Shown: one piece after another, positions 34,622-45,800 of the stretch
Numbering within the stretch: position 1 is the first letter of the stretch
Layout: each line of letters begins with the position of its first letter
DNA from: Phyllostachys edulis
Taxonomy: Eukaryota > Streptophyta > Magnoliopsida > Poales > Poaceae
Assembly: GCA_036346405.1 (NCBI GenBank)
Contig: CM070566.1
Coordinates: 54,656,382-54,720,381, forward strand
Reading direction: 5' to 3'
Length of the DNA: 64,000 nucleotides
The notes under the pieces: model-generated
Seen by the model: the letters and a program-made list of their open reading frames with translations, nothing else
The model's database searches: none
Told to the model about the DNA's origin: nothing
Translations under genes and position numbers: made by a program

Positions 34622-36335
34622 TGAAAAGCATCTAGGCCCCTAAATATTGTTTTGGTAATTAATGACAATATGTGAATATGGGATTAACAAGTTTATTGAG
34701 TATTTACAAGGTTAAGTCCCATTGGTGAACTTGTTGACGCAAAGATGCATGCCAAAGGAGAAAATAAAGATCCACAAGGCTTAAAGATAAGGTACTAGTA
34801 GTCTAGGTTCCTTTTCTATTTTACCGGTCTTGGGAGTTTGGTTGGAAGACCGGATTATAGGTTAAACGCCGTACTATTAAGAGGGATCATAGCTAGTAGT
34901 TTGATAGCATGTTCTGGTGCAATATGGATCAATTTAGGATCATGCATGCATGTGTATTTTAATTGGAAAATGATTTGAAAAGTTCTAAGTCTTCTGTTCA
35001 AAATCGGTAGTACCGCAGTTCTACTTGCGGTCGTACCGCTTGGTGCGGTATGACCGGTCTCTACTCGGCGGTAGTACTGCATTTTAAAGGGAACAGCCAA
35101 TTAAGTGTTGAAGCGGAACGACCGGGTCCTTAAACGGTTGTACCGCAGTGCGGTCATTCCGTATTTTAGTTGGCGGTTCAATAAAACCAGAAGCGTTGCA
35201 AATTGCCTCAGACTTTCTCATTAAAATCGGTCGTACCGCCCGTGACTAACGGTCGTACCGTTTTGCGGTCGTTCCGATTTTTATGAGGCGGTTCAATAAA
35301 AACAGAACCAGTGTAAAATCTGCTCAGAAACTTATCTAGAAATCGGACGTTCCGTTTTTGGGAACGGTCGTACCGGCCTGCGGTCATTCCGATTTTTATA
35401 TGGTGGTACAGAAATTCCAGAACCATTGCAAATCCTCAGCAGTTCACGAAACCCTACAAACGGTCGTACCGCTCGTAGAAACGGTACGACCGGGGAAATC
35501 GGACGTACCGCGCGTTTGCCTGCGGTCGTTCCGACTGGGAGTTCAACGGCTAGTTTTTCTTTTTATAGTAACTGTTCTAGCCGTTGACTGTGCTCAGTCA
35601 GAGGTGCGGTCATACCGGCCTTATGCCTGCGGTCGTTCCGATTTCGTCTGACTTCTCTGGTTTCGTTTCCAACGGTCATAATTGTTTATGGGGGCTTTAA
35701 ATACCCCCCCCCCTACTGCTCAAGGCAGTGTGTTGAAGCATCCATTTGATATCTATAGAGCCTTGAGAGCCTTTGCATCAACTCAACACTCAAAACACTC
35801 TTGTGCATTCATTGTGAGGTTGTTGAGATACATTCAAGTGCATTCATACTCCTAGTTGATCCATTTGCACTTGAAGTGTGATCAAGCGAAGACCTTGGTT
35901 TATTACTCTTGGAGTGTTGCCGCACTCCTAGACGGTTGGTGGTGAAGCGCGTGATCTCTTCAAAGAAGATTGTGAAGAGGCCCTGCAAGCTTGTGAGTGG
36001 TTCGGTGTTCACCATCTCCTGAGCGGAGAAAAACAACCATAGTGATTTGAGGAAGGCTTAATTCGTGGAGCCGCTTGAGACGCAAGCTTCCTCAACGTGG
36101 ACTAGTGAAGACCGGCAAGTCTTCGATACCACGGAAAAATATCGTCGTGTCCTTGTGGTTATTTCTAGTCTCTACTTTCCGTGATTTATATTTCTAGCGA
36201 TTATTGTGATTGTCTTGTTTAGCTAGAAGTATAACTTGTTTAGACTAAGTTATTTATTGAGAAAATTGGTAAATTGTTAAAAAGTTTAAAAACCTCCTAT
36301 TCACCCCCCTCTAGTCGGTTATCCTTGATCCTACA
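34622..36335 (+). repeat. 3' LTR of the SIRE element
   Basis: Same ends as the 5' LTR; 1714 bp, TATA-like CTTTAAATAC at 35695-35704. It keeps intact CGGTCGTACCG-type words where the 5' copy has gaps (35100-35640), but is itself shorter in 35940-36130. Confidence 0.9.
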
Positions 36336-38004
36336 CCGTGCGTGGAATACCCGTGGATCTTATGTGTATACACATTCACAACATTTGGCATCACAATCAT
36401 ACATTCACATACTAAAGTAAAGCAAAAGGGTGTAATCTACTTAAGCTATTACAAGAGTTATTACAAACCACGACCAACCGGCCAAATAAAAGTAGTCATC
36501 AGAGAAAGTAAAGTCGCAGCGGAAAACATAGTAGTAGTAGTAGTAGGTAGTAGTAGCAAAAGTCTAGCGGCATGCCCATCCGATCCCTTAAGCAACCGAC
36601 AAGGAAACAAGGCCTAAGTAGACCCATCACCGAACCCCTCGGTGCCAGGTGCAAAGAACTCGTCGTTAGGCGTCAGATCATCTGCAAATTCTAAAGCAAC
36701 AACAATACAAGATTGAGTACTTGTGTACTCAGCAAAACTTGTAGTGTATCGCAAAAATTATATTAGATGCAATGCTAACAAGTGTATGGCTCTACTCGAC
36801 AAGTTCTTTTGCTCAAAGCCAAGTTTATTTGCAATAATCATAAGTAATAATTTGCAACGAAATTTGAAAGAGCAGTTTATGAAATAGTAAGTACATGACA
36901 GTAAGTAAAGTAATTGAACAAGTAACAACAAACACTCATAACCCTACTCGGTTGTAAGCAAAAATATAATCAATGTTCCTCCATAGAAATGGCACTGACA
37001 AATTCATGTTCAAACATAGAAATGACAATACTGCTATAGAAATAGCAAATCAGTCATAGAAATGACAATCCGCTATAGACATAGCAACAAAACCATAGAA
37101 ATGGTAGTTAACTCAACAAAGTAAAACCCCATGTCATTACCCTGACATTTTGTGACAAAATAGTTTGGAAAACAAAGCTACCGCCATACCAGCTGCACTA
37201 AGCGTGCTCATGACTACGAGCGCGGCTATTCGAATAGTTTATTACTCTGTAGAGGTGTACAACTTTACCCATATTACGCGGTACACCAGTTGCCTGGAGT
37301 ATCTTTATATTACTGCTCACTACCGAAGGTAATCAGCCTAGAGTTCGCGACGCAGCCTTTACATTATCTAGTCCTAACCTTGCACTAGCCCTGCGAATCA
37401 TTATCCTCATCCATCGGGATTATAAAAATAACACTGATAGTAACAAAGTAACACATCAGATGAGGAGCCTTAGTCACCCGGACAGCACCCGTTGAGCAAG
37501 TCCCTCACTTCGCTCAGATAGAAACCCATCGAAGTGAGGCATTCATAGTTGTGTAGGCATTACCGAACGCCCAGCAATATGCGCACTACTTCTACCTACT
37601 GTCATGCAACGCTAAGAATTCGATAACTTAGTTAGCTACGGCTACCCCACCCTAGCACATATGGTTGTACGATTAGGTCTTAGTCCCGGATTTGCTGGCT
37701 TCAGTTCTTAACCGACTATGGGCAAGATCTCCACCCTAACTACTAGTTAGTCACAATCCTCACTTTTCTAGAATACAATAATAACTTGCCCGTGTCTAAA
37801 GACTAAAGTTTTCATGTCATTTTCATCAAAACAGTAGAGGTAACTCCTCTGGATATTTTTCAAAATAATCCCAAATTCACAAATTAACATATTGTCCTCT
37901 AATCAATTTTTCAGAAATTCTATTGCTCTAATTGCATTTGTGCAATAACTGCACTAAAAATTCCCAAATGACATCACATATTGTCTAACCCATATTCTAA
38001 TGAG

Positions 38005-38625
38005 TTAATTCCTTATTTGCCATTGGAAGTTGGCGAGCTCCCTAAAATACCATTGAAAAATTGCTCATCCCTTTTTTGCCACTCGTTCTCAACTTCAATC
38101 CCTTTTTGCCACTCAGTTTGGTAGTGGATTTGACAGATTGACTTGATGTGAAAAGGCGATTTTGCCCTAAGTATCTTTGAGATCTTTAGGGATTTTTGAC
38201 ATAGTAATATAGTTCCAAAAATTATGTTATTTTTAGGGGAAGTTTCTAACATAGTGTAGATTATTTTGTAATTTTTGTAGGGTTTTATTTGCAACATGTT
38301 TTTATCTAAAAATCTTTCAATTTACAACCAAAAATTTAAAGATTTTTAGAGAAAAACATGTTGCAAATAAAACCCTATAAAATTACAAAATAATCTACAC
38401 TATGTCAGGAACTTCCCCTAAAAATTTCATAATTTTTGGAACTATATTACTATGTCAAATAATTCCCTAAATATCTCAACATACTTAGGGGCAAAATCGT
38501 CTTTTCACGTCCAAGTCAACGGTCAAATCCACGGTCAACTAACTGGAGTGGCAAAAAAGGGATGAGCAATTTTTCAATAGTATTTTGGGGAGCTCGCCAA
38601 CTTCCAATGGCAAATAAGGAATTAA
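38005..38625. mobile_element. Foldback (long inverted repeat) element, about 620 bp
   Basis: Starts TTAATTCCTTATTTGCC and ends with its inverse, GGCAAATAAGGAATTAA. The two halves are inverted copies over nearly their whole length (arms about 300 bp), meeting near 38310 where AAAACATGTTGCAAATAAAACCC is seen on one side and its inverse on the other. Flanking direct repeats CCCATATTCTAATG (37989-38002 and 38626-38639) are 14 bp or slightly more. No coding capacity (the ORF at 38013-38297 runs through an arm). It lies inside LTR E. RNA from it would fold into one long hairpin. Confidence 0.8.
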
Positions 38626-40163
38626 CCCATATTCTAATGGTTACAACAGGAAGAGATAAATAATCCAAGGAGACATATGCAGCAAGTAGGATGTACAACT
38701 ACCATTTTCCCGATAATAGCATTTTCATACAAACATACATGCATGCATAATTGGATTTGCAAAACAAAGTACAATAAGTAAAATACTGGGATCAATATGA
38801 TTAAAGGGGGTGCTTGCCTTGCTCTTGCTATTCTGGAGGTATAATGGATTAATCGTCGCAAGAATAACCCAAATAATTGATGTCTAAAAAGAGCCGAAAA
38901 AGAATTAAAATAACATCCAACAAAAACAACAGTAACCAAAATAAAATATTTTTACATATTTAGGTAGGTCAGGTTTTTATACGAATTTAGAGACTAATTC
39001 ATTTAATTTGGAGTTGTGTAGCAAAAGTTATTAAGGTTTTACTACAATCGGTTTGAGTAATCCAGAATAAATGAAAAGTACGTTTTCTAACGGAGAAAGC
39101 GTATTCTCGCGTCTGTTATATCGAAGTTTACGCCTTCCCAAAAGGAAAGCGTATCCTGGATACAACTGAAAGCGTACTTTCTATTTCCCATTGGGTTTCT
39201 GGTTAACACTGACACATGGGGCCCACTGTCAGTGAGATGGTCCACGGGGTTCTCACTGCACACTTAAACCGTGGGGCCCGCATGTCATAGGCTCAAGTGA
39301 AGTTAACAGTTGGAATTAACTTAATTGCTTAGTCCCACATGTCAACAACCCATTAAGATCAACAAAGCAGTTAAACACTTTGTTAACCCTAATGACAAGA
39401 TTAGACAAACTGATGACGAGCTACAGTGCTCATCACCGCGGTGGTGCTCACGGTTACGCTACTCACCGGCGTTGTGGGGTTTGGCGAGGCAAGTGAGTGA
39501 TCAAAATGGAAACTACACACTATTGTGCGCCTGCTGGCACTAACGGCGTGGCCTGGGGTGGCTCAACGTGGTGGCGTGCCGGCGGTGAGCGGAAAGGTTG
39601 CTATGGCAAACGATGACAAGGTAAACGAGCTATGCTCATGACAATCTTACGTGTGCATAAGCATCTAGGGACTACTAGGAGTGTACCGAAATGATGCGGA
39701 GGGGTTGAGATGGCCTGAGGTGTTTTGCCAATGGTGAGGTGTGGCGGCGAAGTCGGTTGCTCGCGGAGAAGAAACTCGGGTGAAGGAGAGTGAAATCCAA
39801 TGATCATAGAAGCTTCAGTGAGTCCTAGCGATGCTTCGGGTGCAGTGAATCGATCTAGAGCTCAGTGAAACACCAACGACACTTGAGGCGGCGTTCTGGC
39901 CAGAGACGAAGAAGAAAGACCCAATCAGGAGCTCCTGTGGATCAAAAGCTAAATTGTTTGAGGGGAAAAATTCAAGGTGTTAAGGGACACGATGTGACGC
40001 GATAGAATTTACACTAAACCCTTCACGGCACCGGAGATGAAGACAATGGCGCACGGTGATTTTAGGGTTTCTGCTCTCGGAGCTCTAGAGCTCGATTGAG
40101 TGGATGAAATGAGAAATGGGTGAGTGCACGAGTTTGGAAAAGAGATTGCAAAGCTCGGGGTGG

Positions 40164-40173
40164 CCTTTATATA
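40164..40173 (-). promoter_or_regulatory. TATA box of LTR E
   Basis: On the minus strand TATATAAAGG; on the plus strand CCTTTATATA. It precedes (on the minus strand) a GC-rich leader, which supports reverse orientation of LTR E. The short ORFs on both strands at 39325-40470 lie in this leader. Confidence 0.5.
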
Positions 40174-41873
40174 GGCAGAGGGGCAGAGATTATCAAGGTG
40201 AGGTTCAGGCAGCCTTGGTCAAGGTGGCGGAGCTCCACAAGGTTCTACGGGCAGCTGAGAGTTGGCATGGGTAGGCATGGGCGCGGCATTGAATGGCGAT
40301 GCGACTGGAGTAGTTGAGCTGCAACAAAACCATGAGTGGTGAGGTCAAAACGGTGGGCGGTGGAGCTCTTGCAGTGCTGCGCTAGTGAGGCTGAGCGCGA
40401 GGTGGACAAAGGTCCCTGCGCTTGGGGGCCACTAGCTAGTGGCTCAATGAAACGATACATGTTGATCAAATCATGATGGTCTAATTAGAAACGAATGGTT
40501 GAGATGAATTGTGATGTTTGGATGGTCCGAACGGCCCAACTAATCTGGATTGTTCATTTCACAATCAACGGCTCAGATGAAATGTGCTGTTCGGATGGTC
40601 CGAACGGCCCACTCGATATGATTCGTCCAATAAAGATCTAACGGTCCGCGCATGTGTTTGCTGGGCAGCCCTGATCAAAATTTGAATGGCCCAGATTACA
40701 CAAAAGTTCGGACGGTCTGCACGTCCTAGTTGATCTGGGCGGCTGGTTTCAGATCCAACGGCCCACAAGGGTTGTGCTGTTCGGACGATCCGAACGGCAT
40801 ATTGGATCTGGACGCTTGATTTTCAAATCCAATGGCCCAAATCACTTGCGCTCTTTCGAACTGGTCCGATTGTGAAGAGGGTTGGGTTCAACCGTGGGGT
40901 TTTGACTCTAGCCCGAGGAACAATACAAGCTTTAGGGTTTTGAATTATCAGCTGATTTCTTTGCCGATTTAATTCACCACCCAAATGAAGTCCAAAATTT
41001 TTGAATTTTTTTTCTGTAAGCTACTTGTAACGTCCCGTTTGTCCTGAGTTCCTGTAGTTTTCAAAATAAAAATAACCATTTGGATTTGTTGAGAGTTCAA
41101 GCTTAACTTGAGTTTTCAAAAGAGCTTTAATTGACTAAAATCAACTTTAACTAAAATCAGCTTTTGTCCTTTTGAGCTGTGTTGGAGTTCTTCCCTTGTC
41201 TTTGTTTGCCTTGTGCTTGGCCTCGGCCCAGTGCTTTTCTTTCCTCTCTGGTCCTCCCTTGCCTCCTGGACCTTCTCTTGTTCGGATCCCTTTGTTGGTC
41301 TAAGTCCTCTCTTTTGAGTTTTAGACCAGCTCGGGTGTGTGTTTCAAACCTTTTTGATCTTTGGACCTTTCCTTGTATCTATTGTTTGGACTTCCCTTAG
41401 TCCAGACCTTCTCTTTATTGACTTGAATCTCTTTCTGTTAAGACCTCCCTTTGGCCTAAATCCTCTTCTCTGTCTGGATCTCCTTGAGCTCTTCTTGGAC
41501 CTCCCTCGCGCTTATGCGGTGCTACTGCATTTTGGCGATATCGCCGCTTGTTCCTTTGGAACTACCGCCTTTGTTAAACCCCCCCCCCCCTTTTGAGCCT
41601 TTGGACCTCCCTTGCCCGTCGGATCTTCTCTAAGTCCGAAGGACCTCCCTTGACTCCTTGAAGACCTCCTTTGGGCATCCTTAGAATCCTTGGATCTCCC
41701 TGTGTCCATAAGGAGCTCTTTTGATCCCCCTGTGTCCTCTCGGACCTCCCTGTTGGACCTCCCTTTGGTTCCCTTGGCTCTCTCCTTGCTTTCGTGGACT
41801 TCCCGCTTGTTCCATCCTCTAGCGTAGTCATACCGCTCTGCTCTTGCGGTTGTACCGTTTCTCTATTGTGCTC

Positions 41874-42035
41874 AGACCTCCCCCTTGCTGAGATCTGGCC
41901 GTTAGGACCTCCTCTCTGGAGATCTTAACCTCTCAGACCTCCCCTTGTTGAGATCTGGCCGTTAGAACCTCCTCTCTGGAGATCTCAGCCGCTCAGACCT
42001 CCCCTTGTTGAGATCTGGCCGTAAGGACCTCCCCT
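41874..42035. repeat. Tandem repeat, about 60-bp unit, nearly three copies, in LTR C
   Basis: Each unit contains CAGACCTCCCC, TTGTTGAGATCTGGCCGT and CCTCTCTGGAGATCT. The last copy is shortened and diverged. Confidence 0.75.
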
Positions 42036-42570
42036 TTTGAGGTATTAACCACCCAGATCACTCCTCTGTTTGATCCAAGGATCTAGACCTCTCTGGTGCT
42101 TGATCTAACGATCCAGACCTCCTCCTTGTTTGGATTGGAAGGCCCATACCTCTTTAGATCCGCACTCCTTGTGTTTGGACTCACTGGCTGCTCTCGCGGT
42201 CATACCGCTTGAGTTTTGCCTTTCTTGCCTTAGGACCGTTTGATGCTTATCGGACGGCCCAATCTTGTTGGAGCGTTCGGATGGTCCGAACATCCTTTTT
42301 CCTTTTAGTCCTCCGATCCACATCGGATGGCTTGGCCTCGTTGGCTCGTTCGCTTGGTCCGAACGGTCCATTTGCATTGCTTCATCCGATCAACATCTGA
42401 CGGCCCTGCTCCTCCTCCAAGCACCCTTGTTTCATGGACCTCCCTTGCTCTAGATCTTGACCGTTGGGATCTCGTTTGAGGATCCAACCGTCAGGACCTG
42501 CCCTTTGTGGGTCTTGTCCTCAGGACCTCCCTGTTGTGTGTCTTTTGGACCTCCCCATTGTGTGTCTTTT

Positions 42571-42850
42571 GGACCTCCTGTCCATAGGACCTCCCTGTTG
42601 TGTGTCTTTTGGACCTCCTGTCCATAGGACCTCCTCGTTGTGTGTCTTTTAGACCTCCTGTCCATAGGACCTCCCCGTGGTGTGTCTTTTGGACCTTCCG
42701 TCCATAGGACCTCCCCGTTGTGTGTCTTTTGGACCTCCTGTCCATAGGACCTCCCCGTTGTGTGTCTTTTGGACCTCCTGTCCATAGGACCTCCCCGTTG
42801 TGTGTCTTTTGGATCTCCCGTCCATAGGACCTCTCCGTTGTGTGTCTTTT
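42571..42850. repeat. Tandem repeat, 40-bp unit, seven copies, in LTR C
   Basis: The unit runs GGACCTCCTGTCCATAGGAC then CTCCCCGTTGTGTGTCTTTT. Seven consecutive copies start at 42571, 42611, 42651, 42691, 42731, 42771 and 42811, with 0-4 changes each; a partial unit precedes them. Strong purine/pyrimidine strand bias. Confidence 0.9.
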
Positions 42851-45800
42851 GGACCCCTTTTCCTTAGGACCTCCCTTTTGTTGCGCTCCTTTGACCTCCC
42901 TCGTGTCCTTAGGACCTCCCTGTGCGGACCTACCGCTTGCTCGGTCGGACCTACCGCCGAGCTTGGTCTTCATCGCTTGAGGACCTCCACCTTGTTGATT
43001 TAATCGCCCAGACCTCCCCGTCCTTTGAGCATCCTTGTTCTCCGAACCTCCCTCTTGTGTGTGTTTGGACCTTTGCGGTCCGACCTCCTCTTTGTGTTTA
43101 GACCTTTGAGGTCTAGACCTCCTTGACCATTCCTTTGACCAATTCGCTCACCCTTTGACTGGCTCCTTGATAGTCTTAAGTGCATTTGATGTGGGTGGAG
43201 TCCCATTAAATGTCACACCTACCTTTTGTACTTATTTCTATCTTTTTGTCACCTCCTTAGCCCTCGTTCTTTGTCCTTTTCATACCTTGTGGCAAAGGTA
43301 CCTTTTGTACTAATGCCTTGAACCTGGTCATTTCTTTTGGTGGTGGTTCTATTCTCTTTTTCCCTTTAAATAGAGCATCACAGAGTGACCACTGCCTCCT
43401 TGTTCTTAATTTCAACTCCTACTCCTCCTCCTCCTCCTCTCCTTCTCTCGGTTCTGGAGAAGCTCTCCTTGCTCCTCTGGGACTTCTTCGGTTTTGGACC
43501 TCCCTCTCTTGGGACCTCCTCCTCCCAGTGGACCTCTTCTCCTTTTCGCTCTCTCTAGTTCCTTTTCGGTTTCTTTTTGAGTTGTTTTATTTATTTTGTT
43601 TTCTTGCAACGTAGATTCCGCTGGTGCCGAGAAGCTCAAGGTCCAAAGCACCTTGCTGAAGCTCGCCACTTCGCCATCAAGGCAAGTCATGGGACCTTTG
43701 ACCATCTTGATCCCATTTGCAAAAGTATTTTGATTTTGTTAAACTTGCACAGCTACTTTTATAGAAACTGGTTTGGGTTCTAGTTAGATACCTATTGGTT
43801 TTATGCCTCCTTGTTTATTTGGCAATCCACATGTTGACATGTTACCTTTGATAACCTTAGCTTGGGTACTGTTAGTTGGACACTCTTGTTTACCAACATG
43901 GGTATCGTGTTTGCTCAACCATGCTCTAGTAGATGCTATTCTTCTCATGAATCAATGTCGTTAATAAACTTGACTAATTGAATTATGGAACCTTGGTTGG
44001 TGCCACGGATGAGCAGCTAGGGTTGAAGCTATAGCTATGTTGTTTGTGGTGCAAGGCCACTCTAAAATGTGTTGTGCCAAGACCAGGGTGGTCTTTGGCC
44101 AGGTGAACCCAAAATTGTTTTATGCTTGGGCAAGTTGGCAAGGTGCGAGTAGTGGGTGCTCCATGAGTTGTTGCTATGGAGTCACTTGGGGGCTCCATTC
44201 GTTGGAGCGATGGAGTCATCTGGGTGCCCCAGAGTTGTGGCTTGGGGTCACATTGGGTTGAGGATAGCCTTGCCTAAGCAACCAATTAAGGACTGAACCT
44301 TGGGAGCCATTGATCTGGGCCAATGTCGTACAACCACATGTCCATTATGGGGTGGATCGGGTGCAATAATTAGAGAGATCCTGACCCGGTTCTGTTTTTG
44401 ATGGAAATGGCGCAAGAGGGGGCACGAATACGGTGGCCTTGCAACCCATGCGGAAGCGAAACCTTAGCGAGCAGAATTGAGTTGGAACAGACCTTTGTAA
44501 AAACCCGGTGGTGGTCTCTACTTGATTAAAGTTGTACACCTCTGCAGAGTAAATCTATTCGAATAGCCGCGTCCTCGGTTATGGACATGCCTAGAGATTT
44601 TGAATGAGGGGTAGAATTCCTTTTGTGAAACTGTGTTCCTCCTAGGCGCTTTGGTGAGAGGTCATGGCTTGTGCCTCAAAGAGACCTTGGCCGGCTCCAG
44701 AGGGGTCATGGCTGGCTCACAAAGTGGTCCAGGGGCTGGTCTTATGGTGCTCTAGAGTGGGTGCTCCAGAGAGGTTTCCTTGGGAGTGAGTGGGTGCTCA
44801 CTGTCTCCTTTGCAAAATCAAAAGTAATTATGTATTATTGTTTTAACTTGTTGCCTTACAATCTATTATGTTATTTACTGTCAAACTTGGCTTTCTGCAA
44901 ACTAACCATACAACTCTCATTGTCAAGCCGTGCATAATACTACTTGCATACCTTACCCACGGCTTGCTGAGTACATTCAAAGTACTCATTGGCCTGTGCC
45001 CTGCTGTTTTTGATCAGTAGAGGTTGGTGATCCAGGTGACCAGGTGCTCTCAGGAGGGGAGCTCTTATGAAGACCTTGTGCGCTAGGACGTCCTCCACTT
45101 GGTAGCATGTGGGCTGGCCGAATGGACCTTGCTGTTATTTTGTTTCCACTGTGCTGTGTTCTCTTTTGCTGTTAGCCTTGAGGGGCACCCTTGTACTAAC
45201 CTTGACCTTAAGGTCCCTTGTTAATATATGTCATATTTTGGTCTGCTTCCCTTTGTGCGTGTTGTATGGATTTGATTATACTAATATTGGATCTGTGCGA
45301 GCTAGCCAATCTGATCCTGGGACTGGCTCAGGGCGCACAGGGCCAAGACCTCTAGGAGCTCTTGGGATCTCCTGGGAGGTCCTGGCGGACCTCCTCTCGG
45401 ACTTACTGCGCAGTCCTTCCGGACCGCGGTACTACCGGACGCTCCGGGCGGTCCTTCCGGACCACCCTGAGCTCCTGGTGGTGCTTGCCCCGCTCAGCCA
45501 GCGGTACTACCGCTCCTCCGTGCGGTAGTACTGTTGTGATGAGGTACTACTGCTTCCTTGTCACGGTAGTAGTCATGCAAGATTACCGCAGCTCCTCTTG
45601 CGGTAGTACTGGCTAAAAAAAATTCCGGGCAGTAAGTCTCCGAGGGAGTTCCTCACACTACTGGGCTCAAGTAGTTCCTACAGTAAAATTTTCAGAGGCT
45701 AACATCTTTTGTGAATTTCTACAAAATTCAAATGAGGTTCTGATCCTAGGTGTTTGCAATGATTTTTCCTAAACAAAATTTGATATAGAAATTTTGTTGT

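Larger units (their letters stand above)
24601..36335 (+). mobile_element. Full-length SIRE/Maximus-lineage Ty1/copia retrotransposon (11.7 kb)
   Basis: LTRs at 24601-26306 and 34622-36335, TSD CCGTG at 24596-24600 and 36336-36340, an initiator-Met primer binding site, a polypurine tract, and gag, then pol in the copia order PR-IN-RT-RNase H, then a long third ORF region before the 3' LTR. Long LTRs, two gag zinc knuckles and an env-position ORF place it in SIRE/Maximus (relatives of maize Opie/Ji and soybean SIRE1). Gag is intact; pol has two in-frame stops at the gag border, one frameshift near 29468 and indels near 31070-31150. It landed 15 bases inside the end of LTR E. Confidence 0.92.
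41026..45657 (+). mobile_element. Solo LTR C (4.63 kb), inserted in LTR E
   Basis: Starts TGTAACGTCCCGTTTG at 41026 and ends GGGAGTTCCTCACA at 45657, TSD CTACT at 41021-41025 and 45658-45662. U3 is unusually pyrimidine-rich with tandem repeats (41874-42035, 42571-42850); TATA-like CTTTAAATAG at 43364-43373; the palindrome CTATTCGAATAG at 44555-44566; the TGAGTAC/GTACTCA stem at 44968-44988; and GCGGTACTACCGC-type words near the end (45420-45615). No second LTR or coding domain, so solo. ORFs seen on the minus strand at 42450-42973 are translations of the tandem repeat. Confidence 0.8.

Noticed and set aside
42450..42973. Minus-strand ORFs with repeated RRSKRHTTGRSYG-like peptides
   Set aside because: Direct translations of the 40-bp tandem repeat in LTR C; the unit is not a multiple of three and the frames interchange.
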